Shown here piece after piece: positions 34,094 through 43,706 of a stretch of DNA of 64,000 bases; the stretch's first letter is position 1, and the number at the start of each line of letters is the position of its first letter. Under the pieces are notes generated by a model. That model searched no databases and was not told the origin of the DNA. It saw only the letters and a program-made list of their open reading frames with translations. Made by a program: the position numbers and the translations under genes. Where the stretch lies: NCBI GenBank assembly GCA_020072585.1, contig JAIQGL010000010.1:124001-188000 (forward strand), written 5' to 3'. This stretch comes from Terriglobia bacterium (GTDB lineage Bacteria; Acidobacteriota; Terriglobia; Terriglobales; Acidobacteriaceae).

Positions 34094-34583
34094 CGCGTCA
34101 AAAGCAAGTCACCAGTTACATGTCTGGAACGGCCCGGGGTACAGTGCGTAGCGGCCTTCAGTACATTGGTCTTTCGTGATGACAAAGAGTCTAAGCTGAG
34201 TCTCTCGATCAGCAAACGGTACTTCGGTCACCAGCAGAACCTAAAGAAAACACTTAGCTTTGAATGGATTACCTGAGTTTGGGCAAATCGTAAGCTTTGG
34301 TGGAACAGGGTGTCTATAAGGTTTTGCTTGCATTTGTGCCGGAATAGTCATGGTGGGCTGTTAGGGTCATTGGTGATGCCGGAGCGCTCGGTCGAGACCT
34401 AGTATTGGTCGATCACCGTTGCGCCAGCGCCGCGCCCGCCGCCGGTTCAGCCTCTGTGCCGAACTCGAACAAAACTCGTGCATCCACCGCCCTGGGTATC
34501 AGCAACCTTGTTTCTCCATTTAAAATGTTAAGCAGCAAACGCGGGGGATTCTCCGCATTCAGGTATTTCCCAGGTCACCGCGC
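34094..34583. other. Intergenic region upstream of the chaperone-usher-like cluster
   Basis: About 490 bases between the leftward cluster and the rightward DksA-like gene. It must hold two promoters. I see no hairpin, repeat or open frame worth reporting. Confidence 0.4.
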
Positions 34584-34931
34584 ATGGACAAGAGCAGAAT
34601 CAAAAAGTTTGAAGATATCCTCAGCAAAAAACGCGAGGAGCTACGCCTGAGCCTGAGCCGCTCACAGGAAGACCGGCAGGAGGCGCAGGAGTTTGGACGC
34701 GACGAAGGAGACCGCGCGACCGCGTCGCTCTCAAAGGAGATGGTCTTCCGGCAGAAGGCGCAGGAGCGCGGACTGCTGATGCTGGTGGATGCGGCGCTGG
34801 GCCGGATCAGCCAGGGCACGTTTGGCGAGTGCCTGAACTGCGGACAGGAGATTGGCGCGAACCGGCTGAATGCCGTCCCGTGGAGCCGCTATTGCATTAC
34901 CTGCCAGGAGCTGATCGTGGAGCAGGGCTAG
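34584..34931 (+). CDS. DksA/TraR-family C4 zinc-finger regulator
   Basis: A 115-residue protein with an N-terminal coiled-coil and a C-terminal four-Cys zinc finger (C83, C86, C104, C107; GECLNCGQEI and RYCITCQEL). The coiled-coil tip carries D40-x2-D43-x-A45, the DxxDxA motif by which DksA acts in the RNA polymerase secondary channel. Shorter than E. coli DksA (151), like TraR. It may mediate a stringent-type response; without ppGpp data this is inference. Confidence 0.87.
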   Translation: MDKSRIKKFEDILSKKREELRLSLSRSQEDRQEAQEFGRDEGDRATASLSKEMVFRQKAQERGLLMLVDAALGRISQGTFGECLNCGQEIGANRLNAVPWSRYCITCQELIVEQG

Positions 34932-35019
34932 GGCAAGATTGCCAGAATTCCACAATTAAAGAAAGATCTCACCCGCTTCCGTCTTGCCGCGCTAAATTCT
35001 TTACCTAATGAACACCAGA

Positions 35020-35067
35020 GAATCCGAGGCACGCGGTCTATTTAAGCGATGTGGAGCGCTGCGACAA
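35020..35067 (+). repeat. Direct repeat, copy 1
   Basis: Shares GAATCC..GGCACGCG, TCTATTTAAGCG and GTGTGGAGCG..GCGACA-type blocks with copy 2 at 35141, about 85% alike. TATTTAAGCGATGTGGAGCG is its central part. Confidence 0.6.
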
Positions 35068-35140
35068 GCACGTCATCGCAACCCCAGAAATGCGGCGAGG
35101 CCGGCTTGCGCGCCGAGCCCATTGCATCAGGAGCATCAGG

Positions 35141-35189
35141 GAATCCCAGGGCACGCGATCTATTTAAGCGGTGTGGAGCGTAGCGACAG
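35141..35189 (+). repeat. Direct repeat, copy 2
   Basis: Second copy of the unit at 35020, with TATTTAAGCGGTGTGGAGCG in the centre. The shared TATTTAAG core could carry a -10 element, but no gene follows in this direction. Confidence 0.6.
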
Positions 35190-35208
35190 AAACAAAGACA
35201 AAAAAAAT

Positions 35209-35236
35209 CCCCTCCTGCCACTAAGGGCAAGAGGGG
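35209..35236 (-). terminator. Intrinsic terminator of the OmpA-family gene
   Basis: Stem CCCCTC with GAGGGG and inner TGCC with GGCA; in leftward transcription it is followed by AT then seven T residues (A run 35200-35207). 36 bases after the stop codon at 35273. Confidence 0.85.
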
Positions 35237-35272
35237 TGCGTTTGGTTAGTGAGGTCTAGCGCGAAATCTTGC

Positions 35273-36217
35273 TTACCGTTGCGGCGGCTTCTGGGCGGGC
35301 TGCTCAGTCGTGGTCGGCTGAGTAGCGGGCTGGGTTGCAGGTGAAGTGCCCGGAGTTGCCGTTACGCCGCTGGTGGAAGCCGGAGCCGAGCTGTTGCTGG
35401 CATTGAGGTCGGCCAGGCCGTTCTTCAACAGGCTGATCTCAACTTTTCCACCCTTCTGGCGGCGCATCTTGCCGTCTTCTGCCTGGATGGGAGCATTGCC
35501 CATGCCAACGGTGTAAATGCGGTACACGGGAATCTCATGGTTCAGAACCAGATAACGGACAACCATCTGCGCCATTTCACGCGAGTTCTCAATGGCGGCG
35601 CTGCCGTTGCCGGGCGAGAAGCCCTGCACTTCCACAATGTAGCCCTTCTGGCCCTTCAGCGTGGTCGCCATCTGATCAAGCGCGTCTTTGGCGTTCTTGC
35701 TCAGGGCGCTCTGGCCGGGGCGGAAGCGGATCTCAGCCTGGGTAATCGGCTGGTACTGGTCAATCTTGCTGACCGTATCTTCCACGGTAGCGATGCGGGT
35801 GTGGGCCTGCTGCGCCGTCTGCTGGGCCTGGTTGGCGCGATTGCCCGCGTCCAGCGCGTGCGTATCGGCTTCATTGGCCTTGCTCATGGCGTTGCGAATA
35901 CCTTCGGTCGCCCGCGCATCAACGTCAGCGATCATCTTGGCGTTCTTCGCGGTGAGCTCGTCCAGCTCATTCACGCGGCCGCGGACTGGATCAAGCTGCC
36001 GGTTGACATACTTTTTGCGGGCAAACGGATTGAGATGGCCCCAAAAGCCCTCTTTACGCTGATAGGTCAACGGATCCTTGCCGGTTGCGGTCTGATCGCT
36101 GCTCTGCGTTTGTTGCGCCTGTGGTTGGTCTGATGGTGTGGTCTGTTGGTTCTGCTGCGCGACCGCGGGAATTGCGACGGCGGCGGCAAGCGATAACGAC
36201 AATAGATAATTCTTCAT
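35273..36217 (-). CDS. OmpA-family envelope protein
   Basis: A 314-residue exported protein. The ATG at 36217 follows GGAGGA and opens a signal peptide (NYLLSLSLAAAVAIPAVAQ); the longer frame to 36355 is not used. A Gln/Thr/Ser-rich segment, a coiled-coil region (DARATEGIRNAMSKANEADTH) and an OmpA-like peptidoglycan-binding domain (IRFRPGQSALSKNAKDALDQ, VQGFSPGNGSAAIENSREMA, YTVGMGNAPIQ) follow, then a Thr/Pro/Gln-rich tail. It probably tethers the outer envelope to peptidoglycan; SRE-type substitution for the usual RA motif is visible but not diagnostic. Confidence 0.83.
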   Translation of the reverse strand: MKNYLLSLSLAAAVAIPAVAQQNQQTTPSDQPQAQQTQSSDQTATGKDPLTYQRKEGFWGHLNPFARKKYVNRQLDPVRGRVNELDELTAKNAKMIADVDARATEGIRNAMSKANEADTHALDAGNRANQAQQTAQQAHTRIATVEDTVSKIDQYQPITQAEIRFRPGQSALSKNAKDALDQMATTLKGQKGYIVEVQGFSPGNGSAAIENSREMAQMVVRYLVLNHEIPVYRIYTVGMGNAPIQAEDGKMRRQKGGKVEISLLKNGLADLNASNSSAPASTSGVTATPGTSPATQPATQPTTTEQPAQKPPQR

Positions 36218-36590
36218 TTGGAAAAAATCCTCCGAACCGGGGGTCGTTTCGAGCATCGGGGCCACGCTTTGTGACAGGGTTTCCAGCAAACCCCCGAGTG
36301 CGCATAACGCTACGCTTCCTACTAATGCATTGCGAATGCCAAACTCTTGATTCAAAAGGACGGAATGTAGCCCTTTATTTTCATTATTTTACGGTTAATA
36401 CCTTAGGCCCGGCTAGTTCCGGCGTAAGAAGAACTGAGTAAATATTGCTCGGAAGGACGGGGCCAAAATGCATGGTGCCAGATTTAGTCAACCTGAATCC
36501 ACAGGCATTGCTTGCAGGGGGTCTGTTGTTCAACCACTAGGCGAAGTACAATTAACACAATTTCCTTAGCTCTCCTGAGGGACAAAACCC
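36218..36590. other. Intergenic region between divergent genes
   Basis: About 370 bases between the leftward OmpA gene and the rightward zinc-ribbon gene. It should hold both promoters; the A/T-rich part at 36378-36400 is the best candidate. No hairpin, repeat or gene seen. Confidence 0.4.
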
Positions 36591-37418
36591 ATGGCTGAAT
36601 TTTGCACAAACTGCGGAGCGCCGCTTGCCGGTGCATTTTGCGGACGATGCGGACAGCGCGCGCATGCACAGGATACGCCGGCACAGCCCGCTGCCAGCCA
36701 GCCGCCCGCAGGTCTGCCCAAATCTTCCGCGCCGCTGCTGATCATTGGCGGAATAGTGCTGGTCATGTTTCTGGCTGCATTGGGCGCCACGCTTTTTGGT
36801 GTCCATTGGTTAAAAAGTAAGGTCTCAAGCCTCACCGGCGGAGCTCTGGGGCAAACAGAAGTCACGCAAGGTGACGCCTGCAGATTGCTCTCGCCGGCAG
36901 AATTACAGCAGGTGCTGGGCGTAACCGTGGAACGCAGCGCGGAAATCATGGAGGGCAACGAACCCGGCTGCGCGTATTACACCAACCCGGCTGCCTTTGC
37001 TGATCTGCAAAAGGTCGCCGTGGAACAGGCGCGGAGAGATTCAGAAAAAGCCTCAAAGGACCCGGCAATGAATCCAAAAAGCGATAATCCGCTGGAGCTG
37101 CTGAAACACACGCGGGAGATGGAAGGCATTGTGAAAGGTTTTGGGCTCACTCAACCGGATAAAGACGGCAAGGTGTTTGCCTTCACCGTGGACCGCAAGT
37201 TTGGCAGCAAAAACTGGGCACCATTGCGTGCCACCATGTCTGTTGTGCCCGGTTTTGATGAAATCAGCGGCGTTGGCGATCGCGCCATGATTGGATCATT
37301 CGGCCATGCGCTCTATGTGCTTAAGGGTGACAGCGTGTTCCACCTGGATACCATGTATGTGCCGGAAGCGCGCACGCGCGGCTCCGATATCGCGCGCAAA
37401 ATGATTTCGCATCTATAA
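36591..37418 (+). CDS. Zinc-ribbon membrane protein
   Basis: A 275-residue protein: N-terminal zinc ribbon (FCTNCGAPLAGAFCGRCGQ, C-x2-C twice), a Pro/Ala/Gln linker, one transmembrane helix (APLLIIGGIVLVMFLAALGAT) and an outer domain with GDACRLLSPAELQQVLG, a pattern seen in lipoprotein/DUF3558-like outer domains. Ribosome site GAGGGAC. Function unknown; the ribbon inside and the domain outside suggest a sensor or an anchor. Confidence 0.72.
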   Translation: MAEFCTNCGAPLAGAFCGRCGQRAHAQDTPAQPAASQPPAGLPKSSAPLLIIGGIVLVMFLAALGATLFGVHWLKSKVSSLTGGALGQTEVTQGDACRLLSPAELQQVLGVTVERSAEIMEGNEPGCAYYTNPAAFADLQKVAVEQARRDSEKASKDPAMNPKSDNPLELLKHTREMEGIVKGFGLTQPDKDGKVFAFTVDRKFGSKNWAPLRATMSVVPGFDEISGVGDRAMIGSFGHALYVLKGDSVFHLDTMYVPEARTRGSDIARKMISHL

Positions 37419-37473
37419 AAGCGCCAAAGCCGCGGCGGAAACATCGATTCAGACCAAAGCTCCCTGTGTTCCA

Positions 37474-38058
37474 TTACTTGTGCAGGTTAATGCTTCCAGC
37501 GGTTGCATGCACATGGAGTCTGTATCTGCCTGGGCCTTTCCACTGAAATGACCGGAACAATCCGCCCTTTTGCGCTTGAAAAGCCGACGCATGCAGGTCG
37601 CCTGCAACCACTGAGGCATCCACATCGCCCCAATCACTGGTGTTTCCGCAGGAGACTTTCACGTCACCGGCATTAATTTCAATGTCTTTGTCGCCTTTAA
37701 TTTCGCCCACGGTCAGCGCTCCCGCGGTAAGACGTATACGCAGGTTCGTTACTGCCGGAATTTCTATGGTTGCATGAAAGTTATTGGGTGTCTTTTCCAC
37801 CCTCAGATCGCCCATCTTGCCGTTGATGGTGAGCTTCACGGCCACGCCTTTGCCGCTGGCTTCATTCCACCTGACATGGATCCGATTATCGGCGCTTGGC
37901 CGAATATCGTAGCCGCCTGACTCAAGCGTTATCTCAATCTTGCCGCCGGAAACAAAATCTTTTTCCAACGGGCTGCCAGCAGTCTGACCCTGGAGCCACA
38001 TTGAAGCCAGCAAAAAACCTGCCTGAAGTATTACTGCTCGCGCGATCGCCCGTCTCAT
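37474..38058 (-). CDS. DUF4097-like secreted beta-helix protein
   Basis: A 194-residue exported protein. After the signal peptide, repeated short strands with NxxxxxV spacing (GGKIEITLESGGYDIR, TNLRIRLTAGALTVGEIKGDKDIEI, TSDWGDVDASVVAGDLHAS) match the DUF4097 putative adhesin beta-helix. Ribosome site GGAGAGAAG. Role unknown; usual members sit in the cell envelope. Confidence 0.75.
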   Translation of the reverse strand: MRRAIARAVILQAGFLLASMWLQGQTAGSPLEKDFVSGGKIEITLESGGYDIRPSADNRIHVRWNEASGKGVAVKLTINGKMGDLRVEKTPNNFHATIEIPAVTNLRIRLTAGALTVGEIKGDKDIEINAGDVKVSCGNTSDWGDVDASVVAGDLHASAFQAQKGGLFRSFQWKGPGRYRLHVHATAGSINLHK

Positions 38059-38222
38059 CTTCTCTCCTTTACACTATGTTGTACGCGCCTTCCGCCGCTC
38101 TGGTTCCATGGGCAAAAGATGACTTTCTGTTCCGGCTTTAGCCTCCGCAGGTATCTGGGCACGAGTTTACTTGTGCAATTAAGCAACAAATAGGAATTGG
38201 GCTTTGGCCCCTGAAGAAAGAC

Positions 38223-39356
38223 TTACAATCCGACCTTCTTCTTCGGCGAACAGAACCGGCGATGCTGCTCCAGAATGTAGCTGTCCGTCATTCCGGCTAC
38301 GTAATCGCAAACAATGCGGTGGAGCGGTTCAATCCGCGTTTTCTCCTGGTAGCTGGCCGGCAGCTCTCGCGGTGACTTGATAAAGAACGCGAACATCTCT
38401 GCGATCACCTGCTCCGCCTGCTTCTTGTCCCGCTGCAGCACTGGGCTAAAATAGACGTTCTGATAGAGAAAGTCTTTGATCTGCCGCCTCTCCTGGTCAA
38501 CCCCGGCGCTGAAGGAACAGAGCCTGTGCGCGAACTTGCGAACATCCACCACCGAACCCACGCCTGACTGGCTGACCTGGTTGCGCGTGTGGACAATCAA
38601 ATCGCTCACCAACCGGTCCAGCACGCGCTTGAGCGTCTCATTGAATTTTAGTTTCTCCGTGGCCGTGGGATATAGGCGCTCAACTTCTTCATAGAGGCGC
38701 GCAAAAACGGGGACCTCCCGGCGCACCTGCTCGCGCGTCAGGATCTTCGCTTCCACGCCATCGTCAAGGTCGGCCGTGGAATAGGCGATCTCATCGGTAA
38801 AGTCGATCAACTGCGCTTCCAGGGGTGGCTGCTGGTCCAGCAGGTATTCCGCCAGTTGCGGAAAGTCCTGTACATCGTAGTCACGTGAGTGCTTCACAAT
38901 GCCCTCGCGCACCTCAAACGTCAGATTCAGTCCTGGGAAATCGGCATAGCGCTGCTCAAACTGCTCCACCGTGCGCAGCGCGTGCAGGTTGTGGTCAAAC
39001 TGGTCGCCATGCTCCTGCATTGCCACGTTGAGAATGCGCTCGCCCGCGTGTCCGAATGGTGGATGGCCCACGTCATGCACTAGCGCCAGCGCCTCCACCA
39101 GGTCTTCATTCAGTTGCAACTCGGCGGCGATCGTGCGCGAAATCTGCGCTACTTCAATGGTGTGCGTAAGCCGGTTGCGGAAATGATCGGAGTGCCGCCG
39201 CGTAAAAACCTGCGTCTTATTTTCCAAACGGCGGAAAGCCCGCGAGTACACAACGCGATCGCGATCACGCTGGAAGTCGTTGCGATAGGCATGACCAGCC
39301 TCAGGATAGCGCCGTCCACGGCTCTCCTCGGCGCGCAACGCGTAGGGAGCAAGCAT
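38223..39356 (-). CDS. dGTP triphosphohydrolase-like HD-domain protein
   Basis: A 377-residue enzyme of the dGTPase family, which splits dGTP to deoxyguanosine and tripolyphosphate. YRNDFQRDRDRVVYSRAFRRLENKTQVF is the family hallmark; HD metal ligands are H65 (RNRLTHTIEVAQ), H94/D95 (LVHDVGHPPFGHAGE) and a later Asp (LIDFTDEIAYSTADLDDG). An in-frame TTG at 39404 would add 16 residues; I prefer the ATG. It is flanked by unrelated genes, so it is probably monocistronic. Confidence 0.87.
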   Translation of the reverse strand: MLAPYALRAEESRGRRYPEAGHAYRNDFQRDRDRVVYSRAFRRLENKTQVFTRRHSDHFRNRLTHTIEVAQISRTIAAELQLNEDLVEALALVHDVGHPPFGHAGERILNVAMQEHGDQFDHNLHALRTVEQFEQRYADFPGLNLTFEVREGIVKHSRDYDVQDFPQLAEYLLDQQPPLEAQLIDFTDEIAYSTADLDDGVEAKILTREQVRREVPVFARLYEEVERLYPTATEKLKFNETLKRVLDRLVSDLIVHTRNQVSQSGVGSVVDVRKFAHRLCSFSAGVDQERRQIKDFLYQNVYFSPVLQRDKKQAEQVIAEMFAFFIKSPRELPASYQEKTRIEPLHRIVCDYVAGMTDSYILEQHRRFCSPKKKVGL

Positions 39357-39595
39357 GAAAAGAGTGTAACTTAGATTGCGATTTAGAACCTCTACCAAAC
39401 CCAAGTACTGGGTTCACAGCTGCCTGGAGATTCGCGGCTACCAGCTTTTCTCCGTGTCTCTCGCGAAAATGCGGCTACCCCTGAAAAATGCTACGCTGAG
39501 GGACAGACGCCATCCCGAGAGATCCCGTAAATTTGGCTGCGCTGTCATCGGCAGCCAAATAGGTGTAGCAAAAAAAATTGGCGCCAAAAAACAAA

Positions 39596-39618
39596 CCCCT
39601 CGCGGTTTACGCGAGGGG
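39596..39618 (-). terminator. Intrinsic terminator of the large TPR gene
   Basis: A 9-pair perfect stem, CCCCTCGCG with CGCGAGGGG and loop GTTTA; leftward transcription continues into TTTGTTTTTTGG. It lies 27 bases past the stop at 39646. Confidence 0.88.
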
Positions 39619-39645
39619 CCAATTACCAAGTACCCAATACCGCTT

Positions 39646-41802
39646 TTACTGCTTCGGCGTCTGCTGCGCCAGCTTCACCTTGGTGCTTTCCAGCTTTTTC
39701 GTCACGCGGGCCACATCCTGCTGGTCCACGTCCGCTGGGGCTGATTTGCTCCACTCGTCCAGCGCGTGCTCCCAATGCGCGGCGGCAAGCTTGAACCGGT
39801 TGGTGCGGGCATAGAGTTCGCCCAGGTGGTCCTGGACGGTCGCATCATTCGGGCTCTTGTCCGCGGCGCGGCGCAGGTTTTCTTCCGCCTGGTCATAGTT
39901 GCCCAGTTTGAAGTAGACCCATCCCAGCGAATCAAGATACGCGCCATTCTGCGGATCAAAATCCAGCGCCTTTTTGATCAGCGTGAGCGCTTCTTCCAGA
40001 TGGCTGTTGTGGTCGGCCAGCATGTAGCCCAGGTAATTCAGAGCCATGCTGTTGCTGGGATTCTGTTGCAACACCTGGCGGAATGCCTGCTCCGCCAGCT
40101 CAAATTTCTTCTGCCGCTCGTAGATGGAGCCTTGCAGGAAGCGGATGTATTCTCTCTCTTCCGCTCGGGTAGCGAACTTCTCCGCCTGGGCAATCGCGTC
40201 TTCTGATTCCTTCCAGCGCTTCAGCCGCATGTAGATCTGCGAAAGCATGATGTACGTGTCGCGGTCTTCCGCTCCACCCTTTAATACTGACTTGGCGATT
40301 TGAACGCTCTCATCAGGCTTGCCGGAATCCGCGAGCTGCTGGGCAAGTGTGAGCTTCAGGCCTTTGTCATTGGGCAGCTTCTTTACCGCTTCATGCGCGG
40401 TGCGCGTGGCGTCACTCCATTGCTTCTGGTCGCGATACGCGTCAATCACGTCCTGATAGCCGCGTGCCGCCTCATCTCCTCCCAGATCAACAATCTTGCG
40501 GAACGTCTCCATCGCCAGCAACGGCCGTCCGGCTTCACGATAAATATTTCCCAACCGTTCCAGAAACAGCGCTCTGTTGCCCTTGTCGCCGGAGCGCGCA
40601 TCCGCCGGCAATGGCCGGCTCACCATCTTCTGTAGGACAGCGGCGGCCTCTTCATACTTGCCTTGCGCTTCCAGAATCAACGCCTCGTTGTAAGGGATTT
40701 CCAGTGAATCCTGCACCAGCGCGCCGGCTTTCTTCAGGTTCTCCATGGCCAGGTCAAACTTGCCCATGCGCCGGTAAATCTCAGCCACGCGCAACGCCGC
40801 GGTTGCATCTTGCGGATCTGCGTCCTGGATGGTCCTGTACTGGTCCAGCGCAGCGTCAATCTGGTTGTCATTGGAGAGGTTCTGGGCCAGACCGCGCATG
40901 GCATCCAGGTTCTCCTTGTCCATCGTCAGCGCCTGGCGGAAAGCGGCGATCGCGTTCTTGTAATCTTTCTGCTGCTCATAGGTCCCGCCCAGAGCGGTAT
41001 AGATCTTTGCCGAGCGTCGCCCCTCAGGCACTGATTTCAACAGATCGGTGGCCTTCTTGTTGTCGCCCTCTTCGTTGTACAGATAAGCCAGATTGGTGAT
41101 GGCCTCTTCTGAATTTGGATCCAGGCTGATGGCGGTCTTGAATTCGCTCTCGGCCTTGATCAGGTCCTTGTTCAGAAAGTACAAGCGGCCCAGCAGCAGA
41201 TGATTGTCCGCGCTCTTGGGCTCGATTCTTGTCATGGCTTCATACTGCTCAATGGCCAGGGTAAGCACTTCGCGGGATTGCGTTCCCGGCTGTAGGTCGC
41301 CCAGCGACCGCAGATAGATTCTTCCCAGCAGTTTGTGCGCTTCCAGATTGTTCGGATCGCGTTTGATGATTTCCTGGGCTTCCAGGACCGCGTCGCGAAT
41401 GCGTCCGGTCTTGGCGTAAAGTTCCGCCAGCGCGGCATTCAGATATTCTGACGAAGGATCGCTCTCAATGGCCAGCCGGTATTCTTCAATGGCCTTGGTG
41501 GCATATTCGGACCGCCCGTACATGGCCATCATCTCTTCGTACATGTGCGCCAGCGCGAAGTGATAGTAAGCGGCTGCCTGATCGGGCTTTTTGTCCGTTT
41601 TGTTTTCCGTTTTTGGCTGGCTGGGCTTCGCAGCCTGGTTTGCATCCTTTGCTTCCTTGGTCGCGGCCCCTTTCTGGGGCGCAGCGTCTTTCGGCGCGGG
41701 AGCAGCGGGGGCCTTGGGGCGCATGCCTTGCTGGGCAAACACACTTACGGTTGCGAGCAGGAACAACGTTGATAGAAGAGAGCGGGTTTTCATGAAAGTC
41801 AT
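39646..41802 (-). CDS. Large exported TPR-repeat protein
   Basis: A 718-residue protein with a signal peptide (SLLSTLFLLATVSVFAQQ), an Ala/Lys/Pro-rich stretch (about 28-75) and some 15-17 tetratricopeptide repeats (for example AYYHFALAHMYEEMMAMYGR, LLLGRLYFLNKDLIKAESEF, ALNYLGYMLADHNSHLEEAL). It ends with a Lys/Gln/Thr-rich tail. TPR arrays scaffold protein complexes; no specific partner can be named. The TPR array is followed directly by a terminator. Confidence 0.85.
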   Translation of the reverse strand: MTFMKTRSLLSTLFLLATVSVFAQQGMRPKAPAAPAPKDAAPQKGAATKEAKDANQAAKPSQPKTENKTDKKPDQAAAYYHFALAHMYEEMMAMYGRSEYATKAIEEYRLAIESDPSSEYLNAALAELYAKTGRIRDAVLEAQEIIKRDPNNLEAHKLLGRIYLRSLGDLQPGTQSREVLTLAIEQYEAMTRIEPKSADNHLLLGRLYFLNKDLIKAESEFKTAISLDPNSEEAITNLAYLYNEEGDNKKATDLLKSVPEGRRSAKIYTALGGTYEQQKDYKNAIAAFRQALTMDKENLDAMRGLAQNLSNDNQIDAALDQYRTIQDADPQDATAALRVAEIYRRMGKFDLAMENLKKAGALVQDSLEIPYNEALILEAQGKYEEAAAVLQKMVSRPLPADARSGDKGNRALFLERLGNIYREAGRPLLAMETFRKIVDLGGDEAARGYQDVIDAYRDQKQWSDATRTAHEAVKKLPNDKGLKLTLAQQLADSGKPDESVQIAKSVLKGGAEDRDTYIMLSQIYMRLKRWKESEDAIAQAEKFATRAEEREYIRFLQGSIYERQKKFELAEQAFRQVLQQNPSNSMALNYLGYMLADHNSHLEEALTLIKKALDFDPQNGAYLDSLGWVYFKLGNYDQAEENLRRAADKSPNDATVQDHLGELYARTNRFKLAAAHWEHALDEWSKSAPADVDQQDVARVTKKLESTKVKLAQQTPKQ

Positions 41803-41921
41803 AGAACGACCGAAATCACCTTTTCATTGGATGCACAGGCGCTGTTTCCGGTAGCGGCTATTCACCACATCTAATTCTAGCCCTTAGTTCCGGACTTTTC
41901 TCATCAGATTGCAATTCTTCA

Positions 41922-43484
41922 CTAGTGACGGAAGTGACGCACGCCCGTAAGTACCATTGCCAAACCTAAGCGGTTTGCCGTATCAATCACTTCCTGGTCG
42001 CGCATTGAGCCGCCCGGTTGAATAATGGCCGTGGCGCCGGCTTTGGCAATTTCTTCCACCCCGTCCGGAAACGGGAAAAAAGCGTCCGATGCGGCCACCG
42101 TGCCCTGCAAAGGTAAGATCGCTTTCATCGCGCCAATCTTGCAGGAATCAACTCGCGACATCTGCCCTGCACCCACACCCACCGTCTGTCCCTCCCGGGC
42201 ATAAACAATGGCATTTGATTTCACATGTTTGCAGACTTTCCAGGCAAATAGTAAGGCCCGCATCTCTTCTGCGGTCGGTGGGCGAGTACTGGCCACCTTC
42301 AGGTCCGCTTCGATCAGAGGACGCACATCGGCATCCTGCACCAGCATCCCGCCGGAAACCTGCTTCATGGCAGTTTTTTGCGCGCTTGCCTTCACCTCCA
42401 CCAGCCGCAGGTTTTTCTTGGCGGCAAACTTCTCTTTCGCTTCAGGTGAGTAACCGGGCGCGGCGATCGCCTCCACAAACAGCTTGGCAATCTCCTCCGC
42501 GGCGGCCCCATCAATCACCCGATTCACACCGATCACGCCCCCAAAAGCTGAAACCGGATCTGTCTCTTTGGCGCGCAGATAGGCTTCCAGCAGGGTCTTG
42601 CCCGTGGCCGCGCCGCTGGGATTGGTGTGTTTGATGATGGCGCATGCTATCTCATCAAAATCCTGGGCCAGGTCCCACGCCGCCTGCAGGTCAACAATGT
42701 TGTTAAAAGAAAGTTCTTTACCCTGCAACTGCTTGCCGTTGGCCACACCCACGCCGGAACCGTCCGAGTACATGGCGGCCCGCTGATGCGGATTCTCCCC
42801 GTAACGCAGGTCCATCACTTTATTTAACGAAAAACGCAAGATCGCAGGAAAATCGTTGCCGGCCTGCGGAAGCCCAAAATCAATTTCGCTGAATGACGTC
42901 GCGGCCAGTGTGGCTGCAATCGCGCTGTCATAGGCCGCCGTCGTGGCGAAGGCTTTTTGTGCCAGACGCCAGCGCGTCGCCAGCCCCAGCTCTCCGCCGG
43001 AAGCTGTCATCTCCTGTGCGATGGCAGCATAGTCATCGGGAGAAGTAACGATGGCAACATCGCGAAAATTCTTGGCCGAGGAGCGCACCATAGAAGGTCC
43101 GCCAATGTCGATATTCTCAATCACCTCGTCAAAATGCACGCCCGGCTTTGACGCCGTCTTTTCAAACGCGTAGAGGTTCACCACCACCATATCGATCGGC
43201 TGTATGCCGTGCTCTTTTGCTGCCGCAACGTGACTCGCGTTTCCACGGATGTGCAGAATTCCGCCATGCACCTTGGGATGGAGCGTCTTGACCCGGCCAT
43301 CCATCATCTCCGGAAAGCCGGTCAGCTCAGAGATGTCTTTCACGGTAATGCCGGCCTCACGCAGTAGCTTGGCCGTGCCGCCGGTGGACACCAATTCCAC
43401 TTTCAGAGCCGCCAGTTGGCGGGCAAAGTCGACCAGACCAGTCTTATCGGTAACGCTAAGGATCGCGCGCTGAATTTTGGGCAC
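41922..43484 (-). CDS. purH: Bifunctional AICAR transformylase/IMP cyclohydrolase
   Basis: A 520-residue enzyme for the last two steps of IMP synthesis. The GTG start at 43484, preceded by GAGGAA, yields the expected opening of the IMP cyclohydrolase (MGS-like) domain: PKIQRAILSVTDKTGLVDFA, LVSTGGTAKLLREAG, FPEMMDGRVKTLHPKVHGG. The transformylase domain has LRYGENPHQRAA and IIKHTNPSGAATG (its catalytic Lys-His pair) and ends with IQPGGSMRDQEVIDTANRLG. The longer frame to 43574 is not used. Full length. Confidence 0.95.
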   Translation of the reverse strand: MPKIQRAILSVTDKTGLVDFARQLAALKVELVSTGGTAKLLREAGITVKDISELTGFPEMMDGRVKTLHPKVHGGILHIRGNASHVAAAKEHGIQPIDMVVVNLYAFEKTASKPGVHFDEVIENIDIGGPSMVRSSAKNFRDVAIVTSPDDYAAIAQEMTASGGELGLATRWRLAQKAFATTAAYDSAIAATLAATSFSEIDFGLPQAGNDFPAILRFSLNKVMDLRYGENPHQRAAMYSDGSGVGVANGKQLQGKELSFNNIVDLQAAWDLAQDFDEIACAIIKHTNPSGAATGKTLLEAYLRAKETDPVSAFGGVIGVNRVIDGAAAEEIAKLFVEAIAAPGYSPEAKEKFAAKKNLRLVEVKASAQKTAMKQVSGGMLVQDADVRPLIEADLKVASTRPPTAEEMRALLFAWKVCKHVKSNAIVYAREGQTVGVGAGQMSRVDSCKIGAMKAILPLQGTVAASDAFFPFPDGVEEIAKAGATAIIQPGGSMRDQEVIDTANRLGLAMVLTGVRHFRH

Positions 43485-43647
43485 TATTTGTTCCTCAGGA
43501 AGGAGTAGAAGGACTAAAGAATAAGGTACCAGCGCGAAACGAGTGCGCGCAACCGCCGGCGCAGAGAGCGCCACGGGAATTCTGGGATTTGCAAGTTGGA
43601 ATTTGAAAATTTTAAATCCGCTTAATCACTCGATTACCAAACAAATT

Positions 43648-43679
43648 GGGCCACGGTGGCAAAGGAGCGACCGCGGCCC
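43648..43679 (-). terminator. Intrinsic terminator of the small exported-protein gene
   Basis: Leftward RNA forms a 10-pair stem, GGGCCGCGGT with ACCGTGGCCC (one G-U), loop 12 bases, then AATTTGTTTGG. 27 bases past the stop at 43707. Confidence 0.65.
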
Positions 43680-43706
43680 ATCAAACCTGGATCTGGGATC
43701 AGCGGT

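Larger units (their letters stand above)
34932..35199. other. Intergenic region with a 48-base direct repeat
   Basis: Follows the DksA-like gene. It contains two copies of a 48-base unit at 35020-35067 and 35141-35189, spaced 121 bases, and then the terminator of the OmpA gene on the other strand. An open frame at 35008 is made of this repeat and is not a credible gene. Confidence 0.5.

Noticed and set aside
35008-35259. 83-codon open frame beside the DksA-like gene
   Set aside because: Composed of the direct repeat and the terminator of the opposite-strand gene.
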